64,000 nucleotides of DNA, from contig CAZYOF010000001.1 of assembly GCA_964648485.1 (NCBI GenBank), positions 124,001 through 188,000 of the forward strand, given 5' to 3'. The position numbers were made by a program, and so were the translations under genes. The stretch comes from DAIOEK01 sp964648485 (GTDB taxonomy: Bacteria; Chloroflexota; Anaerolineae; Anaerolineales; Anaerolineaceae). The stretch's first letter is position 1. Every line of letters begins with the position of its first letter. The notes under the pieces were generated by a model. That model saw nothing but the letters and a program-made list of their open reading frames with translations. It was not told the origin of the DNA and searched no databases. Below, in pieces: positions 34,015-42,579 of the stretch.

Positions 34015-35895
34015 TTAAGCGAGCAAAGCATAAACGATGAAATCTGAAGAACCTATATACACTATATCATTAAACACGATGGGTGATCCGATGATAGGTT
34101 TTCCAGTCTTGAACTTCCAACGCAATCTACCGTTGGCAATGTCCACAGCGTAAAGATGACTATCCACTGAGCCGACGTAAATTGCATCTCTAAATACTGC
34201 CGGTGTGCCGGCAATTTGATGCTCAGTGCGAAAACGCCATACCTCTCTTCCATTTCCCCCATCCAGGCAATACAGATTTCCATCTGCTGAGCCGAAGTAC
34301 AAATTGTTTTCAACTTTTATGGGGGATGAAATGGATCCTTTATCCATTCTAAAACGCCAGATTACCCAACCCGATTTGGCATCAAGGGCGTAACAGAAAC
34401 CATCCAGGGATGTAAGATATACTACATTTTTATCCACGAGGGGTGAGGATGTGATACCCCTTTTTGCCTGGAAACGCCATTTAACACCACCACGAAAATC
34501 ACAGCAGATAAAATCACCACTATCCACACCAAAGTAAATGAGGTCGCTACCAATAAACGGGGAAGACCGTACCGGTGCGCCGGCTTCTGCACGCCACGCC
34601 AGACGGTTGGTACTGATGTTCACCACGTGCAGGTATCCATCATCCGAGCCAAAGAAGACGTGACCTTCAGCTATTCGTGGTGATGAGCGAACTGGACCAT
34701 CGGTAAAATACGTCCAGAGTACTTTCCCTGACCTGGCAGAAACAACATGCAAGCGTTTATCATCAGATCCGATGTAAATGTTGTTATCATACACAGCCGG
34801 TTTGGTGGGAATGGCTGCATCCGTTGCATATTTCCAGATGAACTCGCCATTTGCCGCGTTGATGGCATACAGGTTATTGTCATATGCCCCAACATAGATG
34901 ACACCATTGTCGTAAGTTGGGGCATTTCTGATTTCATCTTCACATTCAAATGTCCATAGTGGTTTTACACCCTCTGCATGAGGTAGCGTCCCAGTGGTTT
35001 GTGCCAGGCGTGCCAGCGCTCCCGTTTTCCGTGCCACGCCCATCAAGGCTTCTTTCATTGCGGTGATACTCTGAAAACGATCTTGCGGGTTGTAATTCAA
35101 CGCCGTATTGACTACCGTTTCCAGTTCCAGGCTTACATCCGGGTTGTACCTTTTGATAGGTCGTTCATTAAATGTAAAAGGTGGTTCAAGACGCGGATCG
35201 CGCATGGTCAGGGCATGGTGTAATGTGGCGCCCAGAGCATAGACATCTGCCAGAGGCGTAGCTTCACCACGGTATTGTTCAGGTGGCGAGTAACCTTCCG
35301 TGCCGATCATCGTACCCTTCTGGTTGGTCGTGAATACCTTGGCAATACCAAAGTCCACCAACACCACTCGGTTGTGGGCATTGATCATAATATTAGAAGG
35401 TTTCATATCGCGGAAGATGATGGGTTCTGGTTTATGATTGTGCAGAAACTCCAGCACATCGCAGAGCTCAATAGCCCATCCAATTATCTGATCTTCGGGA
35501 AGGAAATCTGTACGAGCTTTTAAGATCGCTTCCAAATCACGACCACTCACATATTCAATAACCAGGTAAGAACGATCTTTATGTGTGAAGAAATCAAATA
35601 TTTTCGGAATTGCCGGGTGATTCAGGGTAACCAGAATATTCGCTTCACGTTCGAAGTTTTGAACAATGGTTGCGCGCACCAACGGATCTGGTGCCTGGTT
35701 GATCATTTCTTTTACTGCCACCAGTTTAACGACTTTTGGGAAGTGCAGGTCGCGAGCGCTGTATACCGAACCCATACCACCTACACCAATCACATCCTGA
35801 ATGAGATACCGATCCATCAGAACACTGTTGGGTCTTAATTGGCGTTCGCTATCGTCGCTTAAACCGATTGAATGAAGATCATCCTGAATATCCAG
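34015..35895 (-). CDS. Ser/Thr kinase with C-terminal PQQ beta-propeller, probable CTG start
   Basis: A kinase-propeller fusion of about 626 residues. Counted from the first ATG (35817), the kinase domain has GVGGMGSVY (11-19), Lys36 in VAVKEM, FRDMKPSN in place of HRD, and VDFGIAK. The C-terminal half (about 300-600) holds about seven PQQ-type repeats such as GVIYVGAYDNNLYAINAANG. No membrane helix separates the halves. I place the start at a CTG (35895) behind a perfect GGAGGT. The 26 extra codons are open and supply the LRPNSVL segment that usually precedes RYxI in this family, whereas the ATG has no ribosome site. Confidence 0.88.
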   Translation of the reverse strand: MDIQDDLHSIGLSDDSERQLRPNSVLMDRYLIQDVIGVGGMGSVYSARDLHFPKVVKLVAVKEMINQAPDPLVRATIVQNFEREANILVTLNHPAIPKIFDFFTHKDRSYLVIEYVSGRDLEAILKARTDFLPEDQIIGWAIELCDVLEFLHNHKPEPIIFRDMKPSNIMINAHNRVVLVDFGIAKVFTTNQKGTMIGTEGYSPPEQYRGEATPLADVYALGATLHHALTMRDPRLEPPFTFNERPIKRYNPDVSLELETVVNTALNYNPQDRFQSITAMKEALMGVARKTGALARLAQTTGTLPHAEGVKPLWTFECEDEIRNAPTYDNGVIYVGAYDNNLYAINAANGEFIWKYATDAAIPTKPAVYDNNIYIGSDDKRLHVVSARSGKVLWTYFTDGPVRSSPRIAEGHVFFGSDDGYLHVVNISTNRLAWRAEAGAPVRSSPFIGSDLIYFGVDSGDFICCDFRGGVKWRFQAKRGITSSPLVDKNVVYLTSLDGFCYALDAKSGWVIWRFRMDKGSISSPIKVENNLYFGSADGNLYCLDGGNGREVWRFRTEHQIAGTPAVFRDAIYVGSVDSHLYAVDIANGRLRWKFKTGKPIIGSPIVFNDIVYIGSSDFIVYALLA

Positions 35896-35946
35896 CTTCT
35901 ACCTCCACATCTCAAACCCACCATTTATTCTAATAATAATAGTATG

Positions 35947-35975
35947 ATTATATTCAGCATTTATCTTAGATGCAA
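35947..35975 (-). promoter_or_regulatory. Promoter of the kinase/phosphatase/VWA/FHA cluster
   Basis: On the minus strand TTGCAT (35975-35970) and TATAAT (35952-35947) are 17 bases apart. Transcription would begin near 35940, leaving about 45 bases before the proposed CTG start with its GGAGGT site. Confidence 0.75.
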
Positions 35976-35989
35976 CAATAGAAACTTAG

Positions 35990-36004
35990 AGAAATTAAAT
36001 TTCT
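35990..36004. repeat. AT-rich 15-base inverted repeat
   Basis: AGAAATT-A-AATTTCT lies between the divergent promoters of the kinase cluster and the molybdenum-hydroxylase operon. It resembles the palindrome at 14857-14872. The role is unknown. Confidence 0.35.
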
Positions 36005-36015
36005 ACTGCACTTAA

Positions 36016-36045
36016 TTGAAATCTGATATTTACTTATGCTACAAT
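36016..36045 (+). promoter_or_regulatory. Promoter of the molybdenum hydroxylase/F420 operon
   Basis: TTGAAA (36016-36021) and TACAAT (36040-36045) are separated by 18 bases. Transcription would start near 36052, directly before the first base pair of the structured leader at 36055. Confidence 0.65.
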
Positions 36046-36054
36046 CATATTAAT

Positions 36055-36143
36055 GGATTCGGTGGTCGCCGCCTGTAATGCAGGCGACGGCGTCGAGCCT
36101 CTGAGCTCTTCGAAAAGTGCCGCCAGATCGCATCCACCGATCC
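36055..36143 (+). ncRNA. Structured leader resembling the Moco riboswitch
   Basis: GGAT-T-CGGTGG (36055-36065) pairs with CCACCGATCC (36134-36143), a ten-pair closing stem with one bulge. Inside are a hairpin CGC.GCCTG/CAGGC...GCG (36067-36092) and a second one at 36105-36120 with the loop C-GAAA-A, followed by TGCCGCCAG. A C-GNRA-A loop followed by TGCC(A/G)CCAG and a 3' TCC(A)CCG strand is how I remember the E. coli moaA Moco motif. The stem ends two bases before the ATG of a molybdoenzyme gene that lacks a Shine-Dalgarno sequence. Confidence 0.62.
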
Positions 36144-36144
36144 T

Positions 36145-37029
36145 ATGAATATCTGGAACTCATACAAAATCCCTCAAAACCTAAAAGATCTCTTTTATCT
36201 ATTGGATGAGAATCCATCCAGTTCGATTGTCGCTGGCGGTACTGATTTGCTCCTTGAAATTCAACAGGGGCATAGCCCGCCGGTAAACACTTTGATTGAT
36301 GTTACCCGATTACCAGAGCTTACCGGGATCGAGATCCGGGGTGATAGATTGTTTATCGGTGCTGCTGTAGCTCTTAAAAACGTCTCTACCTCGCCATTAG
36401 TTTTGGAACATGCTCATGCACTGGCAGAGTCTACCGGGCAAATCGGCGGTCCGCAGGTGCGGGCAGTAGGAACTCTGGGTGGAAATGTAGGGCACGCCCT
36501 GCCGGCTGGGGATGGGGCGATATCCCTGCTGGCGCTTGATGCTCGCGCAGAAGTAGCAACCCGGAAAGGCTGGAAGGAAGTACCATTAGGTGAGCTCTAC
36601 AAAGGACCCGGAGAAACCGCCTTAATACCTGGGGAAGAAGTAATTACCGGTTTTTATGTGAACATTTCCAAGGCAGGTGAAGCATCCGCATTCTCAAGGA
36701 TTATGCGCCCGCAGGGTGTCGCCTTGCCCGTATTGAATTTGGCAGGATGGGTATCTGTTCAAGATAACCAGATCAGATCAGCGCGGATTGCAATAGGTCC
36801 ATCCGGACCCACACCAAAACGCGCCATTGATGTAGAGAATACGATTCTAGGCATGGGTAGCGATTCTATAGATTATCAAAAATTGTTCAATGTATTACAT
36901 GACACTGTGAAGTTCCGATCCAGCCCTCTCCGGGCATCTTCAACATATCGTGACCAGCTCGCCGAAGTGTTACTTCAGAGAGTACTCCATGCTTGTATTC
37001 AACGTGCAAAAGAAAATAGGGGTGAGTAA
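36145..37029 (+). CDS. Xanthine dehydrogenase family, FAD-binding subunit
   Basis: A 294-residue CoxM/XdhB-type flavoprotein. FAD-binding segments are SIVAGGTDLLLEIQQG (near 29-44) and VGTLGGNVGHALPAGDG; the CO-dehydrogenase flavoprotein C-terminal domain follows. It passes electrons from the iron-sulfur clusters to its acceptor. The N-terminus MNIWNSYKIP matches the paralogue at 52924 (MWQSYNIP), which supports this start. No Shine-Dalgarno sequence is present, because the folded leader ends two bases upstream. Its stop overlaps the next start (TAATG). A partner to the fused 2Fe-2S/Mo protein is inferred. Confidence 0.93.
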   Translation: MNIWNSYKIPQNLKDLFYLLDENPSSSIVAGGTDLLLEIQQGHSPPVNTLIDVTRLPELTGIEIRGDRLFIGAAVALKNVSTSPLVLEHAHALAESTGQIGGPQVRAVGTLGGNVGHALPAGDGAISLLALDARAEVATRKGWKEVPLGELYKGPGETALIPGEEVITGFYVNISKAGEASAFSRIMRPQGVALPVLNLAGWVSVQDNQIRSARIAIGPSGPTPKRAIDVENTILGMGSDSIDYQKLFNVLHDTVKFRSSPLRASSTYRDQLAEVLLQRVLHACIQRAKENRGE

Positions 37030-39845
37030 TGGATAAAAACATGCTGCACCTCGAGGTTAATGGGAAAGACTACCAGGTGGAAGAATTGCCGGGAGAAATG
37101 CTGGCAGATTTGTTGCGAAACCGTTTACACCTTACCGGGACAAAAATTGGCTGTGGAGAAGCCGAATGTGGCGCCTGCACCGTGTTACTTGATGGTAGTC
37201 CGATTCTCTCCTGCTCATACCCGGCAGTTAAAGCAAACGGACATACAGTTCTCACCATTGAAGGTCTGGCTTCTCAAGTAACGGAATCAACAACCAATAA
37301 TCATGGATTACATCCATTGCAGGAAGCATTTATCGAAAAAGGCGCCGTTCAATGCGGTTTTTGCATTCCCGGTCAAATTATGACAGCATATGGTCTGCTT
37401 CTTCAAAATCCGAATCCTGAGGATGCCGATATTCAAGCCGCATTAAAGGATACGCTCTGCCGGTGCGGTGGATATTCTGCCATCCAGGAAGCGATTCACG
37501 ATGCAGCTGCAGTAATGCAGGGTAAAGGGAAGATTACGCCAAGAGAAATTCCAGATAGTGTACACGCCAGGAAAATTGTTGGACGACCTGCGATCCGCCC
37601 TGAAGCCATCCAAAAAGTTACTGGCGAAGCCAAGTTTACCGATGATCTAGTCTTTGAAAATATGCTCATCGGCAAGGTGCGTAGGGCTGATCATCCACAT
37701 GCTTTAATTCGTACTATAGATATTTCCCAGGCAAAAAGCCTCCCCGGTGTGCGAGCGGTCCTCACTGCTGACGATTTAACTGCTGCCAGAAACCACGGTC
37801 TGGTTGTTAACGACTGGCCGATATTGATTGGTGTTAATGACCGTGTCAGGTACGTGGGAGATGCAATCGCGATTGTGGCTGCGGATACACGAGATATTGC
37901 TGAAGAAGCGATCAGATTAATTGAGGTTACATACGATCCAAAACCGGTTATTGATGATCCAGTTATCTCGCGACACCCTGAAACAGAGCAACTTCATCCG
38001 GGTGGGAATTTACTAAAGCACATCAAAGTCCGCAAGGGGGATACAGAAAAAGGTTTTTCTGATTCCGATGTCATTCTAGAGCACACTTTCCATACTGCCA
38101 TGACCGACCATGCATTCATTGAACCTGAATGCAGTATCGCCAGGATCAACGCTGATGGCAGGATGGAGGTGTATGTTGGTTCACAAATACCATACTCAGA
38201 CCGCAAACAGGTAGCAGATGCTCTTGGTTGGGAAGAAGAAAGAGTACACATCATTGGCATGTTGATCGGTGGCGGCTTTGGCGGCAAGGAGGATATTATG
38301 GGACAAATTCATGCTGCCCTCCTCGCCCGGGCTACGGGTAGACCCGTCAAAATACTTTTTGACCGGCATGAGAGCCTGGTGGTGCATCCCAAACGACACG
38401 CAACCCAGATTCATATCAAAATGGGTGCGAAAAGCGATGGAACACTGGTTGCAGTTGAAACTGAATTGTATGGTGATACAGGTGCATACGCTTCACTCGG
38501 AGAAAAAGTACTGACCCGCGCAACAACACATTCAATTGGTCCCTATGAATCAGAACATGCCAGAGCCGATTGCTATGCCATGTACACAAATAATCCACCG
38601 GCGGGGGCATTCCGTGGGTTTGGGGTAACCCAATCTGCGTTTGCCATTGAAAGCAGCATGGACATGCTGGCTAAAAAGCTGGGTATGGATTCGATTGAAA
38701 TCAGGCGTAAAAATGCATTGAGGGTTGGCAGCATAACAGGAACCGGGCAGGTTCTGCGAGAAAGCGTGGGTCTGCTGGAATGTATTGAAAAAGTGGAAAC
38801 TGAGCTTAAAAAAAGAGTTAGCGGAAACCCATTTGCTCCACGTATTGTTGAAAGCACCCCTAATAAAGTTCGCGCCTGGGGTTTCTCAGTAGCTTTTAAG
38901 AACACAGGGTTGGGTGGCGGCGCTCCTGACAGGTCTGGAGCAGATGTGGAGTTGTTTGAAGATGGAACCGTTGAGGTTCGAACTTCCTCAGCAGAACTCG
39001 GTCAGGGACTCTGTACCGTCTTGCAGATGATCGTGGCTGAAGAATTGGAACTCCCCCTTGAGCAAGTGAAGGTATTGCTTTCTGACACCGATAAAACCCC
39101 CGATGGTGGTCCAACTACCGCATCCCGGCAGACATATGTCTCTGGAAATGCAGGTTTACATGCGGCAAAGGCTTTCAAACAAGCCATTCGTACGGTGCTC
39201 TCCGAGAAATTTGACTGTTCACCAGACGAAATATCTTTCGCAGCAGGCATTGTTAAAGTGTGTGAAAGAGATCTATCTATGCAAGAAGTGTATCAAGCCT
39301 GCAGATCGATCAATAGCCAGCCAAAGGTCACATATGTCTATGAAGCTCCAAAAACACTCCCGCTTGGTGAAGGTGGAGATATGCATTTTGCTTTTTCCTT
39401 TGCTGCACAGGCTGCTGAGGTCGAAGTGGATATACAAACGGGAGAGGTCAAGGTGCTTACTTTGTTGGCAGCCAATGATGTCGGTGCTGCCATCAATCCG
39501 TTAGGATTGGCTGTTCAAGTGGAAGGGGGCGCGGTGATGGGATTGGGAAATGCGCTCACTGAGGCATTCCTCACAAAAGATGGCAGGATTATCACCGATC
39601 GGTTTGCGCGGTATCGTATCCCTTCGATCACACACACACCAGAGATTGTATCCATGATTGTGGAACACCCTGTCTCTACTGGTCCTTTTGGCGCTAAAGG
39701 TGTTGGCGAAATAGTCAGCATCCCCACCACCCCTGCAATTACAAATGCAATATTTAATGCCACGGGTTACCGGGTGGATAAACTGCCGGTGGATCAGGAA
39801 TTAATTGCAAGGTATATCCATGACAATGGTGGGATTTCAAGGTAA
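37029..39845 (+). CDS. Molybdenum hydroxylase: 2Fe-2S domain fused to Mo-binding subunit
   Basis: A 938-residue fusion. Residues 1-165 are the two-cluster ferredoxin-like subunit: GCGEAECGACTV plus a later Cys, then QCGFCIPGQ and LCRCGGY, giving all eight cysteines. From about 180 comes the XdhA-type Mo-binding subunit with GGGFGGKED, GAFRGFGVTQ, GQGLCTVLQM and the catalytic glutamate in GAKGVGEI. The AYRCSFR loop of CO dehydrogenase is absent, so it is a purine- or heterocycle-type hydroxylase. It pairs with the FAD subunit at 36145. The substrate is unknown. Confidence 0.93.
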   Translation: MDKNMLHLEVNGKDYQVEELPGEMLADLLRNRLHLTGTKIGCGEAECGACTVLLDGSPILSCSYPAVKANGHTVLTIEGLASQVTESTTNNHGLHPLQEAFIEKGAVQCGFCIPGQIMTAYGLLLQNPNPEDADIQAALKDTLCRCGGYSAIQEAIHDAAAVMQGKGKITPREIPDSVHARKIVGRPAIRPEAIQKVTGEAKFTDDLVFENMLIGKVRRADHPHALIRTIDISQAKSLPGVRAVLTADDLTAARNHGLVVNDWPILIGVNDRVRYVGDAIAIVAADTRDIAEEAIRLIEVTYDPKPVIDDPVISRHPETEQLHPGGNLLKHIKVRKGDTEKGFSDSDVILEHTFHTAMTDHAFIEPECSIARINADGRMEVYVGSQIPYSDRKQVADALGWEEERVHIIGMLIGGGFGGKEDIMGQIHAALLARATGRPVKILFDRHESLVVHPKRHATQIHIKMGAKSDGTLVAVETELYGDTGAYASLGEKVLTRATTHSIGPYESEHARADCYAMYTNNPPAGAFRGFGVTQSAFAIESSMDMLAKKLGMDSIEIRRKNALRVGSITGTGQVLRESVGLLECIEKVETELKKRVSGNPFAPRIVESTPNKVRAWGFSVAFKNTGLGGGAPDRSGADVELFEDGTVEVRTSSAELGQGLCTVLQMIVAEELELPLEQVKVLLSDTDKTPDGGPTTASRQTYVSGNAGLHAAKAFKQAIRTVLSEKFDCSPDEISFAAGIVKVCERDLSMQEVYQACRSINSQPKVTYVYEAPKTLPLGEGGDMHFAFSFAAQAAEVEVDIQTGEVKVLTLLAANDVGAAINPLGLAVQVEGGAVMGLGNALTEAFLTKDGRIITDRFARYRIPSITHTPEIVSMIVEHPVSTGPFGAKGVGEIVSIPTTPAITNAIFNATGYRVDKLPVDQELIARYIHDNGGISR

Positions 39846-39849
39846 AAAT

Positions 39850-40482
39850 ATGTTAAATGATCATGATGTACCACAATGGCTGCACTGGGCGCGTGAAATC
39901 CATCAGATTGGACAGACAGGATTGTATTTTACTCAAAACGAGTTTGACCGTCAGCGTTTTCAGAGACTGATGGATATAGCAGCCGAAATGATTAATGAAC
40001 ATGTTGAGCAGCCGCTGGAGGAAGTTCAAGCAGCGTTGTGTGCACAACCTGGATATATCACCCCCAAGGTAGATGTACGCGGTGCTGTGTTCAAGGATGG
40101 GCAAATTCTGATGGTGAAGGAAATGCTGGATGGATTGTGGGCGCTTCCCGGAGGATATGCAGATGTGAACGAATCCCCATCTGCCATGATTGAGCGCGAA
40201 ATAATGGAAGAGACAGGAATTAAAGCGAAGGCCAGGCGGGTTGTAGGTGTTTACGAAGCCAACCATGACCGCGACCCTGTGAATGTTTTTCATTGTTACA
40301 AAGTGTTATTCCTTTGTGATTATTTAGAAGGTTCACCCCGACCCAGTTTTGAGACTCTGGAGGTGAAATTCTATTCACTGGATGAATTACCGGAATTGTC
40401 CATCCATCGCACGCAGGAAAGACATATCCGCGAAGCTTTTATGCACTTGCAGGATTCTACACGACCGGCGGTTTTTGATTGA
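39850..40482 (+). CDS. Nudix hydrolase with Nudix_N domain
   Basis: A 210-residue protein. Residues 1-60 (WLHWAREIHQIGQTGLYF, DRQRFQRLMDIAAEM) match the helical Nudix_N domain found in hydrolases of nucleoside diphosphates linked to another moiety. The Nudix box GYADVNESPSAMIEREIMEETGI is complete (near 115-137). ADP-ribose, nucleoside-diphosphate sugars or FAD-like compounds are possible substrates. AAGG lies seven bases before the ATG, five bases after the hydroxylase stop, so it is in the same operon. Confidence 0.9.
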   Translation: MLNDHDVPQWLHWAREIHQIGQTGLYFTQNEFDRQRFQRLMDIAAEMINEHVEQPLEEVQAALCAQPGYITPKVDVRGAVFKDGQILMVKEMLDGLWALPGGYADVNESPSAMIEREIMEETGIKAKARRVVGVYEANHDRDPVNVFHCYKVLFLCDYLEGSPRPSFETLEVKFYSLDELPELSIHRTQERHIREAFMHLQDSTRPAVFD

Positions 40483-40533
40483 GCAGATAAAATATTGCTG
40501 GCAAGGTGTGGTCAGAGAAAAGGAGTGGATAGG

Positions 40534-41877
40534 ATGTTAATTCTCAATGCGAAAGTAATTACATGGGACAAAGAAAATAAGATACTGGATGGATCTGGTA
40601 TCAGGGTGGATGGGAACCGGATTCTTGAGATTGCACCCTCTGACCAGCTAAAAACCAAACACCCTTCAGACGAAATTATGGATGCCCATGGGCAATACCT
40701 CATGCCGGGAAATATCTGCGCACACACGCATTTTTATGGTGCATACGCCAGAGGTATGGCAATTCCGGGCTTACCGGCGAAGGACTTTCCTGAGATTCTC
40801 GAAAAATTGTGGTGGAGACTTGACAGGGCATTAACTCTTGAAGATGTGTATTTTTCTTCTCAGGTCTGCATTATCGATGCCATCAAGGCTGGAACCACCA
40901 CCCTCATTGATCATCACGCATCACCCGAAGCCATAGATGGGTCGCTTGACGAAATTGCCCGCGCCGTGGATGTATCAGGTATGCGGGCGTCATTATGTTA
41001 TGAAGTAACCGATCGAAACGGACCAGAAGGCACCAGGCAGGGGATTGCAGAGAATGTACGGTTTATCCACACTTTGGCAGCAACACCGCATCCAAGACTT
41101 TCCGCTTCGTTTGGTTTGCATGCCAGTTTGACCCTATCAGATCAAACACTGGAAACTTGCCGAAAGGAAAATCCGGACGGGGTGGGTTTCCATATACATA
41201 CTGCCGAGCACGAGGTGGATGAATACGACAGCCTGGCGAAGTCTGGAACCAGAGTGATTGACCGGTTGCAAAAATTTGGTATTCTCGGTCCCAAGAGCAT
41301 TGCAGTGCACGCTGTTCATGTGGATGCAAAAGAAATTCAACTACTGGCAGAAACCGGAACCTGGGTTACTCACCAACCGCGTTCCAATATGAATAACGGG
41401 GTAGGGATTGGGAATGTTGAAGCCATGATGCGGGCAGGTGTGAAGGTTTGTCTGGGAAATGATGGTTTTTCAAATGCCATGTGGGAAGAATGGAAAACGG
41501 CATACCTTGTTCATAAGCTATGGAATCGCGATCCGCGCCGAATGGGTGGCTACGATATTACATCTATGGCAATCTACAATAACGCACAACTAGCCAGAAT
41601 GTTTTTCCCGGCTGCACCGATTGGCGTAATCCAGCCTGGGGCTGTGGCAGATCTGATTCTGGTGGATTATCATCCATACACAGATATGAGTGCCGGAAAT
41701 CTTCCATGGCATATCATCTTTGGATTCAGAGACAGCATGGTAACCATGACGATGGTCGATGGCAAGATTTTGATGAAAGACCGGAAATTAACTACTATGA
41801 ATGAAGCAGAAATCAGTGCCTTAGCCAGGGAAAAAAGCGCGATAGCCTGGAAGAAATTCCAAAGCCTATCTATGTAA
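40534..41877 (+). CDS. Amidohydrolase-family aminohydrolase (SsnA / TRZ-ATZ-like)
   Basis: A 447-residue amidohydrolase-superfamily enzyme. Metal ligands appear in CAHTHFYG (HxH near 63-66), the later HIHTAEHEVDE, AVHAVHVDAKE and LGNDGFSN (Asp). The family removes amino groups or chlorine from purines, triazines and related ring compounds. E. coli ssnA lies in a similar position inside a selenium/molybdenum hydroxylase cluster, which suggests purine or heterocycle deamination here. The start at 40534 follows AAGGAG; an upstream frame is unsupported. Confidence 0.88.
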   Translation: MLILNAKVITWDKENKILDGSGIRVDGNRILEIAPSDQLKTKHPSDEIMDAHGQYLMPGNICAHTHFYGAYARGMAIPGLPAKDFPEILEKLWWRLDRALTLEDVYFSSQVCIIDAIKAGTTTLIDHHASPEAIDGSLDEIARAVDVSGMRASLCYEVTDRNGPEGTRQGIAENVRFIHTLAATPHPRLSASFGLHASLTLSDQTLETCRKENPDGVGFHIHTAEHEVDEYDSLAKSGTRVIDRLQKFGILGPKSIAVHAVHVDAKEIQLLAETGTWVTHQPRSNMNNGVGIGNVEAMMRAGVKVCLGNDGFSNAMWEEWKTAYLVHKLWNRDPRRMGGYDITSMAIYNNAQLARMFFPAAPIGVIQPGAVADLILVDYHPYTDMSAGNLPWHIIFGFRDSMVTMTMVDGKILMKDRKLTTMNEAEISALAREKSAIAWKKFQSLSM

Positions 41878-41892
41878 TTGGATGGAGGGAGT

Positions 41893-42579
41893 ATGACTGA
41901 ACAAGGAACACCAGAAATAAAAACCATTGCAATTGCTGGAGGAACCGGAAAAGAGGGTAAAGGACTCGCATATCGTTGGGCAAAAGCCGGATACCAGATC
42001 ATCATTGGTTCAAGACAGGCAGAAAAAGCGCTTGCAGCAGCGACAGATCTTAATTCGATGCTTGAAGGAGTTCTACCTGTAAAAGGCATGGTTAACCCGG
42101 AAGCAGTATCTGAAGCGGATCTTGTGGTACTCACAGTTCCCTTTACCGCCCATCGTGACACTCTTATGCAATTACGAGATCTTCTGCAGGGGAAAATATT
42201 GATAGATGTAACAGTTCCACTCGTACCTCCGAAAGTAACCCGCGTACAAATGCCACCGGCAGGATCCGCTGCGCAGGAAGCGCAGGAGGTGCTTGGGGAA
42301 GGTGTTAAAGTTTGTGCCGCTTTCCAAAACATTTCTTATGAGCATCTGCTCAATGACGAAGAGATCACCTGTGATGTACTGGTTACTGGTGTGGATAAGA
42401 ATTCACGGTCAGTCGTATTAAAGCTTGTTTCTGACGCCGGAATGGTTGGATGGGATGCTGGTGTGTTGGAAAACTCCGTAGTTGTGGAGGGTATGACTTC
42501 CATATTAATTGGGATCAATAAGCAATATGGCGTTCATGATGCCGGAATTCAAATTACCGGAGTACCACGTCCTCTATGA
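41893..42579 (+). CDS. npdG: NADPH-dependent F420 reductase
   Basis: A 228-residue protein of the NADPH:F420 oxidoreductase family. The N-terminal dinucleotide-binding segment IAIAGGTGKEGKGLAYRWAKAG and the NADP-specific IIIGSRQAEKA with Ser-Arg are characteristic. The segment CAAFQNISYEHL and a C-terminal VVEGMTSILIGINKQYG complete the family pattern. It exchanges hydride between NADPH and coenzyme F420 in the cytoplasm. GGAGGGAG precedes the ATG. It overlaps cofE by four bases and so belongs to the F420 block. Confidence 0.93.
   Translation: MTEQGTPEIKTIAIAGGTGKEGKGLAYRWAKAGYQIIIGSRQAEKALAAATDLNSMLEGVLPVKGMVNPEAVSEADLVVLTVPFTAHRDTLMQLRDLLQGKILIDVTVPLVPPKVTRVQMPPAGSAAQEAQEVLGEGVKVCAAFQNISYEHLLNDEEITCDVLVTGVDKNSRSVVLKLVSDAGMVGWDAGVLENSVVVEGMTSILIGINKQYGVHDAGIQITGVPRPL

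Noticed and set aside
36055..36143. The folded leader as a tRNA or self-cleaving ribozyme
   Set aside because: There is no T-loop or CCA-type acceptor arrangement, and no hammerhead or HDV core; its position before a molybdoenzyme gene fits a regulatory leader better.
37029..39845. Possible carbon monoxide dehydrogenase (coxL) annotation
   Set aside because: The active-site CSFR loop of CO dehydrogenase is absent in all three Mo subunits; the motifs fit xanthine-dehydrogenase-type enzymes.
41670..42332. A 220-codon open frame on the minus strand opposite the aminohydrolase and npdG
   Set aside because: Low-complexity Ser/Pro-rich product with no motif; a shadow of two well-supported genes.
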